From the NCBI GenBank assembly GCA_032717465.1, contig CM064690.1, forward strand, positions 6,293,917 to 6,357,916: a stretch of DNA of 64,000 nucleotides. Direction: 5' to 3'. The position numbers and the translations under genes were made by a program. Under the pieces are notes generated by a model that saw nothing but the letters and a program-made list of their open reading frames with translations, had not been told where the DNA came from and made no database searches. The stretch comes from Coenobita brevimanus. Taxonomy: Eukaryota > Arthropoda > Malacostraca > Decapoda > Coenobitidae. Positions 32,991 to 44,153 of this stretch are shown one piece after another (within the stretch, counting starts at the first letter, position 1; each line of letters starts with the position of its first letter).

Positions 32991-33300
32991 TCCTTTGTCA
33001 TACCCTGTTCCTACGTAGAACTAAAATCGGTACCTGGATGTAAAACCGACGGTTGCGTGTCGTATTGCTGGGGAATGTGTGAGAGCTTACTTTCCTTGTC
33101 TGTTCACCATTCTTGTATGTTTGTGTTGTCGCCTGCCCAGATAAACTGTCCATGCATGTTGGGGTAAGCCCCAACGCCTATTCCTTCGACTAAATTTCAC
33201 TTCCCCACCAACTGATTCTTCATGTCCCCTTCCTTCCTTCTGACTTGATGGTGGTAGCCCCAACATTTTGGGAGCTTACTTTCCTTGTCTGTTCACCATT

Positions 33301-33364
<64 letters not shown>
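32991..33364. repeat. Short direct repeat and (GA)n microsatellite
   Basis: GAGCTTACTTTCCTTGTCTG and the next ten bases occur at about 33072 and 33271. The second copy abuts a perfect (GA)n at 33301-33364. Sequence between is unique. Confidence 0.85.
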
Positions 33365-33366
<2 letters not shown>

Positions 33367-34094
33367 GAACGATGGAAGGAGGGTGAAAAATAGATAAGGG
33401 AAATGTGTCGAAGAAAAATGAAAGAAGGAAGGATGGAGGATGAAAGGAAAAAAGAGGTAAGATAGAAAAGAAGCTAGGAAGGAGAAAAAAAGTAAAAAAA
33501 GAAGGAAGAAAGGAGGGGAGGAAGGAGGGAGGAATGGGTGAAGGAGGGGAACGAAATATTGAACGAAGGAGAGAAGGAAAGAGGGGGAGGGAAGAAAACA
33601 AGGAAAAAGTAAACACAGGAAGGAGATAACGGGGAAGAAAGCAAGGGTTAGGAAGAATATGAGGAAAAGGAATTAAAAAAAAAAAAAAAAACGGCAGGAA
33701 TGAAAGGAGAGAGAGGGGGATGGGGAGGGAGTTAGTCCGTCTTTGCAGTTAATGACATAAAAATCGCCATTTATGGTGATGTTACAGAGTACATCGTACC
33801 TACAGCAGTGTGGTGGAGGGAGGTGTAATGATGATGATGATAATGATGAAGACAAAATTGTCCATGATGTTTAGAATGCATTTATTAGAGACAGAGATAC
33901 AAAGGGAAAAATAATTAAATTAATTTAGACAAAGAACAAAAAGAATTGATCCAGTTCTTAATGCAAGCAATTTATTGTCACTTAATATAATACTAATAAA
34001 TTTTTTTCTTTCCAGGTAAGAGAGGCAACGAAAGAGGAATTGGTTCATCAAGTAAAGATTTCAAGGTCTGTATAGTCTGTGTATCTGTATATGT
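33365..34094. other. Purine-rich tract, then spacer without a gene
   Basis: 33365-33720 is strongly A/G-biased on the plus strand with GGAAGGAGG motifs; a poly(A) run lies at about 33676-33690. 33740-34094 is unique AT-rich sequence with no recognised feature. Confidence 0.7.
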
Positions 34095-34425
34095 AACTAC
34101 AGTGGGAGGTAGGGTCAATTGGTTAGGGAAATTGTCTGCAGTCTGATAGAACCCGAGTCCGATCGTTGGCTGGGGCAGAGGACAGTTTGGTGAATAATAT
34201 TACATTAAAACAGACTTCACTGATGCTCCACAAGACCCACCGACATGTCATAAAAACACCCCCGCTGATACCAACACACCAGCCCTGAATGAGACGTCTC
34301 GAGCATGTACTCAGTATGGACGGTGGGCATTAGTGCAGAAGTGGTGACATGTGAGGGTGTGTGGCACGTAGGAGGACTGCTGGGCCTCAGGGAACGGGCT
34401 ATTAGAACTTTATCCTGAGTAGGTA
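34095..34425 (+). mobile_element. Candidate tRNA-derived SINE, family S3, copy 2
   Basis: The head GTCAATTGGTTAGGG and the GAGTCCGATCG segment are spaced like A and B boxes. The 3' portion AAGTGGTGACATGTGAGGGTG...CTGCTGGGCCT matches 24278-24330. Boundaries are approximate. Confidence 0.6.
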
Positions 34426-34453
34426 ACGTAAAAAGTCCATTTGAATCTCTCTT

Positions 34454-34526
<73 letters not shown>

Positions 34527-34682
34527 TTAACAACATCTATTTTTAGCTTTAACCATCAGATATGTATATCAAAATAACGCAGTATGCATGACTATAGAAA
34601 TTTAATTATAGGCAATTACAAACCAAGACAGCAGTGAAAAACCAAAATAGTGACAATTGAAAACCAATTTGTAATCAGTAAT

Positions 34683-34746
<64 letters not shown>

Positions 34747-34858
34747 TTAGATCTTAATGTGAGGTAAGACATTGAGAGGAAAGTGAATTAGTGGTGAATA
34801 GTGATAGAGTGATGTTGGTGTGGTAGCATTTGTGGTAGTTGTGGTGCTGATAGATATG
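34426..34858. repeat. (TC)n, (CA)n and (AT)n microsatellites
   Basis: (TC)n at about 34448-34490 joins (CA)n to 34523; a separate (AT)n of nearly 60 bases lies at about 34687-34743. The spacer between is unique. Confidence 0.95.
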
Positions 34859-35389
34859 GTGGTGGTGTGGTGGTATAATTAGTGTTGGTGGTGGTAGTAC
34901 TGTGTATCTGGTGGTGGTGTGGTGGTATAATTGGTGTTGGTTGTGGTAGTACTGTGTATCTGGTGGTGGTGTGGCCGTATAATTGGTGTTGGTGGTGGTA
35001 GTACTGTTTATCTGGTGGTGGTGTGGTGGTATAATTGGTGTTGGTGGTGGTAGTACTGTATATCTGGTGGTGGTGTGGTGGTATAATTGGTGCTAGTGGT
35101 GGTAGTACTGTGTATCTGGTGGTAGTGTGGTGGTATAATTGGTGTTGGTGGTGGTAGTACTGTATATCTGGTGGTGGTACTCTAATTGATGGTGGTAGAT
35201 TTAGTGGTGATCTTGTATCTGGTGGTCGTGGTAGCTGTGTTGGTGGTGAGAGTGGTGATGTTTGTGGAGGTGATATTATGTGTGTGAAAGATAGTGTTAG
35301 CTGTTGTGGTGGTAGTGCTTGAGGTAGTGGTAGTCATGATAGTAGCTGTAGCTGAGGTAGTGATAGTATTGATAACATACTGCCAGTGC

Positions 35390-35392
<3 letters not shown>
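34859..35392. repeat. 52-bp minisatellite, about six units, plus GGT-rich flank
   Basis: TATCTGGTGG recurs at 34905, 34957, 35009, 35061, 35113 and 35165, exactly 52 apart each time. Units read GTGGTGGTATAATTGGTGTT then GGTGGTGGTAGTACTGTG. From 35180 it decays into GGT/GAT-rich sequence. Confidence 0.95.
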
Positions 35393-35438
<46 letters not shown>

Positions 35439-35699
35439 ACACACACACAAAATCATGCAATCAAATAAATACCATCACAGCCAAAAGGAAAGAATTTAAA
35501 AAAAATAACGATCAGGCACACTCCCTATTAATCTCTCAGGTTTTCAAGTTTTTCAGTAGCTTTTCTTTATTCAGTTCGTTTCCTCGTCAAAGAGCAGAGT
35601 TGTAAAAGCTTGAACGATTAATTAATGCTTTTCAGAAGGGTGTGTGTTGTACGTGGAGTTGGTGTGAAATATTTGGGATGAAATATTTTGCCGGCATTT
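35393..35699. repeat. (CA)n microsatellite and spacer
   Basis: (CA)n at about 35393-35449 with one CATA break, followed by about 250 bases of unique sequence without a gene. Confidence 0.9.
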
Positions 35700-35884
35700 C
35701 AGTGTAACCTAATCTCATCCATCCATCATCCAATCGTTTTGTGCCCCTTCAGTAGCGTAGGGTCCTGGGCAAGGCTACTCAGTCCCGACAGTAAGGGCAA
35801 AGGTGACCAGCCTCCCTCTTCCCTGAGTGGCATTACGAGAGCAAAACACCCTAACCATACCTCCGATCTGAAATCATAGCCGTG
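35700..35884 (-). mobile_element. SINE family S2, copy 3 (minus strand), body and tail
   Basis: Its reverse complement matches 16640-16797: GGTATGGTTAGGGTG, GTAATGCCACTCAGGG and the tail GATTGGATGATGG. The head is cut by LTR element A and continues at 41708 (reverse complement GGTGGTCTACACGG is A-box-like). Confidence 0.8.
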
Positions 35885-36927
35885 TGTCACGGAGTTTTTA
35901 TGTATATGCAATATTAAAGATTATTATTCAGTAATACTTAAGAACAGGACGAAGAATTGACTTGTGAAAATCAAGCAATGATTACTTTATGCCGGCTTAC
36001 TTCGCCGATTCTCCAAGGACGAGAATTTATAAACTTTCTCAACAGTACACAGCAGAGACTAATTATCCACACGTGCTGTTTAGTACTGTTGGCCTCTGGA
36101 GAAAGTGACTCTACCCCTGACAATCAATAACTAATGCTATTAATGATAAACAGGTTCTTGCTGGTACAATTAACTCCTAGATGGCACAACGGATTTGAGT
36201 TAACAAAAAAGACTAACCTAAGTACCAGTTGTGAATAATGCAAAGCGTTTATGCAAACTAGGAGCTGCAACTAGAATAAGCTTATGGACAAATAAAACAC
36301 GAGTTTACATTACATCAAGCTCAAAGAAAAGAACTGAAAATTTATTGATTACAATGAAATAAATTTGTTACATTTCAAAATGAATTCAAAATAAGGAGAT
36401 CGCACTCACTCACTCACTCAAAAGCTAACTCTTAAACCCAGGAAAAAATGAAAAGAAATACTGGTCAGAAAAGTGGACAAAGCGGATGACTGGGCGTCGT
36501 TGCTGAGGAAGGACACTGCACACGCTGAGTCTCTCACCAATCATTCTAGGTGGGAATTCAACGGCGGCGGCGGGAACAGGCGTCGTTGCTGAGGAAGGAT
36601 GCTGCCACACACACTACCTGCTTCCATGGCATTCAAACCTTGACTGGTTCAAATTGTGGGAGAGAGACGAGTGTCGTGGCCGCACTTGCTAACGGCCAGA
36701 ATGAGCGAAACACGCCCACAACAAATCACTCAGGCGGAGGAGCCAATGTCGCACAAAGACGATCACTTATGAAATAGTGAAAAATGTCCTGAAAAACACT
36801 TCCGATTGGGTGAATACGTGGCGGTTGACTGAGTGATAAATACTGGGATTCCACTAGAATTCACGGTTTCCCACCAAAGTTTAATGTTACGAGTTTATTC
36901 AAATATAGGACACACCGACTCGTGACA
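35885..36927 (-). repeat. 3' LTR of element A
   Basis: 1043 bases, ending at its inner edge CTCGTGACA (36927). It pairs with 40690-41707. Frames inside it are not genes. Confidence 0.92.
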
Positions 36928-36942
36928 TTACGCCCCATCAAA
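36928..36942 (-). promoter_or_regulatory. Polypurine tract of element A
   Basis: On the minus strand GATGGGGCGTAA directly precedes the 3' LTR start, the position where plus-strand DNA synthesis primes. Confidence 0.65.
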
Positions 36943-38070
36943 AATGAAATATTTTTCTCAGGAAAAAAATTTCAATATACACACATATAAATCCTAACTC
37001 AGTAACACAAGATTCACACTGTGGTGTGTTTGTGCTATCCTGCTACAGGAGAAAGTCACAGTCACCAGTGAGCAAAAAAAACTCGTAATTATGTTAATAG
37101 AAGCAAGCTTTAGGGAAAAACTCTGTGACGACGGTGAAAAATCCTGTACTCAGGTCAAACTGAGTGAAAAGTTCCCTACATTTACATTAACAACTAATTG
37201 TTATGTAGCGTGATGTATGTAATACACGGTGTAGGGGTGACAGTTGTGGTGTAACTGTACCTGTGTGTAAAATTACATAAAGCAAATCAATAATAAATGA
37301 TGACAACAAGGCAGAAGAGAAGAGGCGGCAGCATGCGACAGGGACGATCAGCTGTTCTGCACAGCAATGCTGCACCCGCCAGCTGCACCTGCGGAAAGAA
37401 TCAAGGTGGAGCATGAAAAGTGTCATTTCTCTCTCTCTGCCTAGCAATCAGTACGTATGTCATTATTAACCAGGAAACATAGTCTTAGGATTTACAAATC
37501 TCCAGGACCCTTGTATTTTACTTGTTAAAGCTTATTAACTAGGAAACATGCCAGTTCTTGAATTCACAAATTTCTTAGAACATGCGGTTTACTAGTTAAC
37601 CTAACATTATTAACCAGGAAACGTGCCAGTTCTTGAATTAACAAATATCTTAGAACAAGCAGTTTACTGGTTAATCTAACACTACACTTACGATTAATGA
37701 CAGGAAGCTGAGAATCCTTATGCAATCTCGGGCAGGTCACGTTTTAACACCAATCATGGGTGTGAACACTCATGTGGATAATGTGCATTCTCCGGGAATC
37801 CTGAGAGAGGCCCACAGCTCGGGACGTTCCACAAGGTAATTCATACACATCCTCGGACTGTCTCTGCGGGGTTCTCAAACTTCCCCCTTAACTTATGGTA
37901 TACATGTATATACAGGTCCTGGACATAACGTGTCCTGTGGGACCAATGGGCAAGACGTCAGCAATTACCTGTACACTTTTAACTGGGAACCAGGCTGGTC
38001 CTTGGATTACTCAAAACTCTGAGAACGCCTGTCTTATGGAACCCAGTGTACAACAGCTGCCCGTGTTAGT
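36943..38070 (-). other. Non-coding 3' internal region of element A with a 70-bp tandem repeat
   Basis: No recognisable domain. ATTAACCAGGAAAC-type units begin at 37465, 37534 and 37608 (periods 69 and 74), each followed by a CCAGTTCTTGAATT-like phrase; the array covers about 37460-37685. Confidence 0.7.
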
Positions 38071-38869
38071 CATCAGTTAGTAGGCGAGACATCGGGTCTG
38101 CACCCACATTACCACTGCCCTCTCTTTCAACTGACTCAGAGATTATTGGTGTGGTTTCGAACGGCACAGGAAGGACATGTCCCTGATTAGTGGTACATGG
38201 ACATGCATTGCAGGAACGCACAAAACTATCTATCTCTCGTCACATCCCTGGCCAGAAAAAGTCAGCTCGGATACGGCCCTGGGTTTTCTTTTTGCCCAGG
38301 TAACCTCCAGACGCTGAACAATGACCCCATTCTAACACTGCTTGGCGATATTTAGCGGGAACAACAAACTGCAGTTGAACCTCGCCCTGGGGTGTTCGTG
38401 ACTCACGGTACAGCCGTCCTTGTTTACAAAGGAACTTGGCTTGTCCTCCCCGTGAATACTTTATCACTCTACCCTTTTGTTTCTTTTGCACAGCAGCAAG
38501 TGTTGGGTCAGAGTGTTGTTCTTGAACAACAACTTTTCTACACATCAGATCTTGCGGCAATGCAGTGGTCACAGGGGCGACACAATTAGGAGCTTCAGCA
38601 ATGGCTCGTGTTTCTGCAGCCGAAGTCTGAGTAGCGTCATCTTCAGAGCAACTATACTTGGCACCGGGGATATTGCCTATAATAAGGTCAAATAAAGGTT
38701 CTGGCATGACAACTGCAACTGTCATACCAATGTAAAATGGAGATGCCACCTTGATACGTGCCTCAGGGAACAATCTCACTGATCCATCAATAAGGTTAGC
38801 TTGGATCTGTCGACCTGTATACTCCTCAGGCCGAACTAGACTGCCTGACAGAGCAACCTGAGGAACCAT
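38071..38869 (-). pseudogene. Protease tail, integrase zinc domain and RNase H remnant of element A
   Basis: The frame from 38869 reads through the C-terminal half of an aspartic protease (EEYTGRQIQ, then LFDLIIGNIPGAK). It passes directly to the integrase N-terminal zinc domain ending RIRADFFWPGM near 38240, with no reverse transcriptase between. After a stop the same strand has SFVRSCNAC, and near 38080-38120 GNVGADPMSRL, which resembles the usual end of a gypsy RNase H (ADxLSR). A large internal deletion therefore joins integrase to the RNase H end. The order seen (protease, integrase, RNase H end, polypurine tract) matches element B. Non-functional. Confidence 0.78.
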
Positions 38870-40369
38870 TGGCTCTCAGGACCTTCATAGGAATGTCTCC
38901 CACAAACCCTGGCTGAACAAGGAAGGCACTGTCACCTTTGGGAGGGCCTGTGGAGGAAGCAGCTAGCCACTCATGAGGCTGCTGAATAAATGATGCGGCA
39001 AACATGGTGCCCTGTGAATTAGATACTTGAGGGGTTGTACTCACTGTCTGAGGAGATGGAGCATTGACCTCCTGTGGCAGAGTGTTCACTGTCGCTGTGG
39101 GACTAGAGAACTGTGGGGGAGTACCCGTACTACGAGGGACGACACCACCGTGCTGCTGCTGAGGAATGAAGGCTGTGTTCGCCTCCTGCCTCCAATACGC
39201 TGGGGCTGGTGCGGAAAAGGTTTGTCCCGACGGTCGATTGCTTGGCTGATACTGCTGCTGGTTAGGGTACTTGTACTGCTTCCACTCAAGGCTTCTGAGT
39301 GTTTTGCCCCTGGTCCTTCTTCTGCGGTTTTGGACATTGACCATTATTCTGAGAACGGCCTTGTTGCTGGGGTTCAGTCTGAGACGGTTTCCCAGATTTA
39401 TCAGGTTTCCTGTTCCAGGTATGCTGCTTGCGAGTTTGATACCCGTATGCAGTGACGAATGCGTCAGCCTTCTCCACCATTTGACTGGCATCCTTTACCT
39501 GGCAGATCTTAAGCTGAGCCATCGGTTCAGTAGGCCACAACTTTTCTAGCTGCGTGCGCAGCATAAGGTCGATTATCCCCTCAAGCGTGGAAGGAGTTTC
39601 ATCTTTCTCCATCCACTCACCTAAGTAAGCAGTAAGCCGGTCAAGAAACTGAACGGCAGTCTCTTTTTCCTGTAGACGTGCCCTCATGAACTGACTCTTG
39701 GCGTCGTCAACTGTGAGACTGTACGCTTTGACGAGTGTGGCCTTCATCATCTCATACATGAGATTGTCTCCACAAATTCTGTGGAGGATATCGAGGGCAG
39801 GGCCCTCAAACAGTCTAAGAAACTGAAGCCGCTTAGCTGCATCATCCAGCTGGCACAGTTGAGCCATGTCTTCAAAACGAGCTATGTTTGGCTCGATTAG
39901 CTCGCCTTCCTTGTATGGGGGAAGCTTGATGTGTGGGGTCGCCATAAAATGTGCAGGGATAGCGCTCGTGGAGCTTGGGCCAGCTGCACCAGATGTGTCT
40001 GAAGCCAAGGAATCTCGCTTGAGCTTCAACATTTCAAATTCATGTTTTTCGCGTGCTTCTCGCTCAGCACGTTCATATTCTCATTGTCTCTTTCGTTCCT
40101 CACGCTGTTCTGGCTCATGTTGTAACTCGAGTTTGCGTTGTTTTTGCTCGTGTTCACGCTGTTCTCGCTCGTATTCTAACTCGAGTTCGCGTTGTTTTTG
40201 ATCGTGTTCGCGCTGTTCTCGCTTGTGTTCACATTGGATTCTATGCTGTTCACGAGCATCACTCGCGTTGCTGCTCGTGACTAAGCCGAGAGAGGACATA
40301 GTCCTTTAATTCAGTTGGGTCTGTAAGCCCCATATCTTTGGCTTCCTGTACATAGACGCTGATAGTCAT
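38826..40369 (-). pseudogene. gag and start of protease of element A, broken
   Basis: A plausible start ATG is at 40369 (MTISVYVQEAK). A coiled-coil stretch follows, with an 18-residue repeat (EQREHEQKQRELEL type) encoded by 54-bp tandem copies at about 40085-40240. There is a frameshift near 40265 and a TGA at 40078-40080 (a CGA Arg codon would fit, so CpG decay). The conserved gag core (LPPYKEGELIEPN to KADAFVTAYGY) is read from 40032 to about 39430. A second frameshift near 39300-39490 leads to a Pro/Gln/Ser-rich linker and the protease start (VGDIPMKVLRANGSSGCS), where the usual catalytic Asp-Thr/Ser-Gly is not recognisable. Confidence 0.82.
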
Positions 40370-40689
40370 GATGCTAACTCAATCTAAGTAAACTAGTGAC
40401 TCAGTACCGATTGCAATTTTTGCAGAGAAAGATGCCAATAATCGAGAATAAAGAATATAGGCACAGGTTAGTGGTGACCAGTTGTATCTAATTAAACTGG
40501 TAAAGAAAGAAAATTATTCAAACAATTGACTGTGAAAACTATTATGTAAATTAATAGATCTGAATCAATAATCACCAGTAAGATAGTGCCTATAGACTTT
40601 AATGATAAATATCTAAGTATGAGTGAGTGAGTATTATCTCGTGAATAACTTTAGAGGTAGGAGTTAATATCCTGGAATGAGGTCGTTAA
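40370..40689 (-). promoter_or_regulatory. 5' leader and primer-binding site region of element A
   Basis: Just inside the 5' LTR the minus strand reads TTAACGACCTCATTCCAGGA. It shares GACCTCAT..CAGGATATT with the matching place in element B, which has an intact TGGCGACC. That is the place of the tRNA primer-binding site; a tRNA-Arg-like primer is inferred from TGGCGACC only. Confidence 0.6.
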
Positions 40690-41707
40690 TGTCATGGGGT
40701 TTTTAAGAATATGCAAAATTAAAGATTATTTAATAATACTTAAGATCAGGACAAAGAACTGACTTGTGAAAATCAAGCAATGATTACTTTATGCCGGCTT
40801 ACTTCGCCGATTCTCTAAGGACGAGAATTTATAAACTTTCTCAACAGTACACAGCAGAGACTAATTATCCACACGTGCTGTTTGGTACTGTTGGCCTCTG
40901 GAGAAAGTGACTCCACCCCTGACAATCAATAACTAATGCTATAAATGATAAACAGGTTCTTCCTGGTACAATTAACTCCTAGATGGCACAACGGATTTGA
41001 GTTAATAAAAAAGACTAGCCTAAGTACCAGTTGTGAATAATGCAAAGCGTTTATGCAAACTAGGAGCTGCGCTAGAATAAGCTTATGGAGAAATAAAACA
41101 CGAGTTTACATTACATTAAGCTCATTGATTACAATGATATAAATTTACGTTACATTTCAAAATGAATTCAAAATAAGTAGATCGCACTCACTCGCTCACT
41201 CAAAAGCTAACTCTTAAACCCAGGAAAAAATGAAAAGAAATACTGGTCAGAAAAGTGGACAAAGCGGATGACTGGGCGTCATTGCTGAGGAAGGACACTG
41301 CACAGGCTAAGTCTCGCCAATCACGCTAGGTGGGAATTCAACGGCGGCGGCGGGAACAGGCGTCGTTGCTGAGGAAGGACGCTGCCACACACACTACCTT
41401 CTTCCACGGCGCTCAAACCTTGACTGGTTCAAATTGTGGGAGAGAGACGAGTGTCGTGGCCACACTTGCTAACGGCTAGAATGAGCGAAACACGCCCACA
41501 ACAAATCACTCAGGCGGAGGCGCCAACGTCGCACAAAGACGATCACTTATGAAATAGTGAAAAATGTCCTGAAAAACACTTCCGATCGGGTGAATACTTG
41601 GCGGTTGACTGAGTGATAAATACTGGGATTCCACTAGAATTCGCGGTTTCCCACGAAAGTTTAATGTTACGAGTTTATTCAAATACTGGACGCACCGACT
41701 CGTGACA
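40690..41707 (-). repeat. 5' LTR of element A
   Basis: 1018 bases beginning TGTCATGGGG and ending CTCGTGACA on the plus strand. It lacks a 21-base stretch present in the other LTR near 36324. Confidence 0.92.
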
Positions 41708-41712
41708 CCGTG

Positions 41713-41966
41713 TAGACCACCAAGTCTCGTATTCACATTGTTTAATGAAGCTTCCGAACACCTTCTCATTTCTTATTGATTTTTGGATATGGCTGATTTA
41801 AATCCTTTTGTGCGTTCTTTGTGGAGAATATGGCGATATTGGAAGGATTTATGTAACGCAGGAAAAGACAGTAAGGTGTAATAAACATAATAAATCGCTT
41901 AAGAAACGGTGTTAATGAACTTCCTAATCCGAGGAAAATAGGGGATGCAAGTGTCATTTGGCAATG
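41713..41966. other. Remainder of the S2 SINE head, then spacer
   Basis: The first 20 or so bases complete the SINE head interrupted at the CCGTG duplication. The rest is AT-rich with no gene. Confidence 0.6.
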
Positions 41967-42039
41967 TGGTTACCATCCAACGTAGTAAATGGTTTCCTGT
42001 ATTTCAAGAAGACATTTGGCTTGTCACTCATTGTAGAGC
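41967..42039 (-). repeat. Hairpin element H, copy 4
   Basis: The reverse complement reads CTACAATGAGTGACAAGCC, then a partly decayed palindrome and TACTACGTTGGATGGTAACC. As in copies 1 and 2 it lies on the head side of an S2 SINE in the same orientation, here about 230 bases away. Confidence 0.82.
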
Positions 42040-42089
42040 ATTACAATGAGTGAGTGGATGGTGAGTGTCCCACGTACCTAAATTAACAT

Positions 42090-42545
42090 GGCAAAACTTG
42101 TTCAGCAATACCGAACCTGTCCTAGTGCTTTTGAATATGACCCAGGCCAACCTAAGTAAATAAATAAGCAAGTCATACCAAGTTTAAATGAATATACCTT
42201 AGTTCATTGTGATCAACATAATCAAACCTAACCAAACTTCTCTTAACGTAACCTAAATTTGCCTAATCTACTCTCAGTCTATCCTTATTTAACTAACTCG
42301 AACTAAGTTAACCTAATGTAACGTAATTAAAAGATGCGTAATCAAACCTAACCAAACTTAAAAGAAATGCAACTAAATGAGTCTAACTGTGTCTAATCGA
42401 GCTTAACAGAAAGAAACCGAATGAAATCTAGCCAATGCTAAATAAATTTAACTAAATTGATCTAAGTGAACTTAATCTACCGTAATAAAAAAGTAGCCGA
42501 AACAAAGCTAACCCTGGCTAACAACCCAACCTACATTAATCTGAC
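42090..42545. repeat. Degenerate CCTAA-rich tract
   Basis: I count six exact CCTAA (42151, 42222, 42248, 42262, 42309 and 42344 approximately) and many CTAA/TTAA variants, far above the chance level of less than one for this length. CCTAA is the complement of the arthropod telomere unit TTAGG. The tract is highly decayed, with no perfect run. Confidence 0.55.
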
Positions 42546-42969
42546 ATAACCTGACGCAATGCATTCACCTATCCGTTCATCACGGCGTCCTTCAAACCTT
42601 ACTCATGACATCGCGAAGGTGGTTTGATATCTATAAGTATTTTATATTTATGTGGTCCAATTTTTTTATTTGTCAGTTTATTTCACGTAATTTATTGGAA
42701 AGAGAAGAAATACTGTGGCTATGCAGTTCCATTGCATAGCACTTCTTCGTGACTTGCATGTTACTCCAGTGCTACAGCTCGGCATTCAAGATGAAGAGAT
42801 GGCAATTTTAGGCCAAGTTAGAGTGAAAAGGATGTAGTACAGGTAGTACACTTAAAGACACAAATTACATCACAATCTCGGCTATCTCAATCCGCTGGAA
42901 ATCATTAGTTAATTTGGGTAAGAATTTATACATCTAATTCTACTTTATCCTTAAAAATACACCACTACC

Positions 42970-42972
<3 letters not shown>
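42546..42972. other. No gene seen
   Basis: Unique AT-rich spacer. Confidence 0.6.
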
Positions 42973-43008
<36 letters not shown>

Positions 43009-43505
43009 GAACAGTGATTTTTTATGCCTCTCTCTCTGTCGTTCCTCGTCCTCTTTCTCTATCCAGTTTCTCTCTTTCTTCCTCTTTTGCTTTCCCATCC
43101 ATCTTTCTGCTATCGTTTTCTGTCCAACACTTTCCCAAAATGTCTCTCTGATTTTTCTCTCTTCTTTCTGCATCTTTTCCTCATTCTCTTTTAATATTTT
43201 CTCTATTTCTTCCCTAACGCAGTCTTCCTCTTTTTTTTCTCTATTTTCATTTAATTCTCACTCCCTTTTCCTGGTCTTTCTCCCTATCCTTTTTTCACTT
43301 TCATTCTCGGGTCTTTCATCTCATTTATATTGTCATTCTCCTTCTCTCTCCCCGTGCCCCCTTCAGTTTTCCCTCTTTCTCCCCACGTCTCCTTTTATCT
43401 TTATCCTATGTCTCTCTCACGCTTTCTCACTCTTTCAAAGATTTTCTCTCGCTCTCATGTAATGCCAGTCTGGTGATTCGCTGTCTACCCTGAGTCACCT
43501 TGCTA

Positions 43506-43560
<55 letters not shown>

Positions 43561-43720
43561 CTGATTTTCCTCTTAATGGTTACATTCTCTTTCCTTATCT
43601 TCCTCTTTTCGTCCCCTCTCCCATCGCCCTTGCATAATTGTTTGGTCTTGTTTTATTTATTTTCTTCTCTCTCTCTATGGTTCTGCCTGCGTGTGTGCGT
43701 ATATAAGTACCTTTAACACT
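42973..43720. repeat. (GA)n, polypyrimidine tract and (TC)n
   Basis: (GA)n at about 42973-43007, T/C-rich sequence to 43480 and (TC)n at about 43509-43556. A 151-codon Ser/Phe/Leu frame at 43007-43462 is the translated tract. Confidence 0.9.
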
Positions 43721-43990
43721 TTGTTGTTTTTATTACATTTTCTTTCCTTCTTTTTTTAGCCTGTTGTTTTAGGGTGCTCTTTTTTTTTTTTACCAGCAAT
43801 TCTACAATATTTTTTTCAGTTTTCTTGAGCAGTATTCGTGTTTTTGTTTATGGTTCTTTTTTTTATCTGTTTTACATAAACCTCGTCCTCTTTTCAGACA
43901 AATCTGCTTAATACGCACGCTCACTGTCTACGCACAAAAGCACACACATGTAGCCTCACACACGTGTATTTACGGCTGCACAAGCACAAG

Positions 43991-44039
<49 letters not shown>

Positions 44040-44116
44040 GAGGAAAAAAGAAATGTGAAGAAGAAAGACAGATTATTTGGAATGGTAAGAGTTAAAAACG
44101 AAAGACAAAGTGGGAG

Positions 44117-44153
<37 letters not shown>

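Larger units (their letters stand above)
35880..41712 (-). mobile_element. LTR element A: Ty3/gypsy-type deletion derivative
   Basis: Two long terminal repeats (35885-36927 and 40690-41707) start TGTCA and end TGACA and are flanked by a perfect 5-bp duplication CCGTG (35880-35884, 41708-41712). Coding remnants on the minus strand are gag, protease, the zinc-binding start of integrase and the last residues of RNase H. The integrase core, reverse transcriptase and most of RNase H are absent. By eye the LTRs are about 95% identical with one 21-base indel, so it is much older than element B. It lies inside an S2 SINE. Confidence 0.92.

Noticed and set aside
34859..35176. CRISPR-like regular array
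   Set aside because: The 52-bp period has no distinct spacers; whole units repeat, so it is a minisatellite.
39027..39455. 142-codon plus-strand frame
   Set aside because: Antisense of the gag-protease region of element A.
43007..43462. 151-codon Ser/Phe/Leu-rich frame, possible membrane protein
   Set aside because: The DNA is a T/C-rich tract next to (GA)n and (TC)n; hydrophobicity follows from composition.
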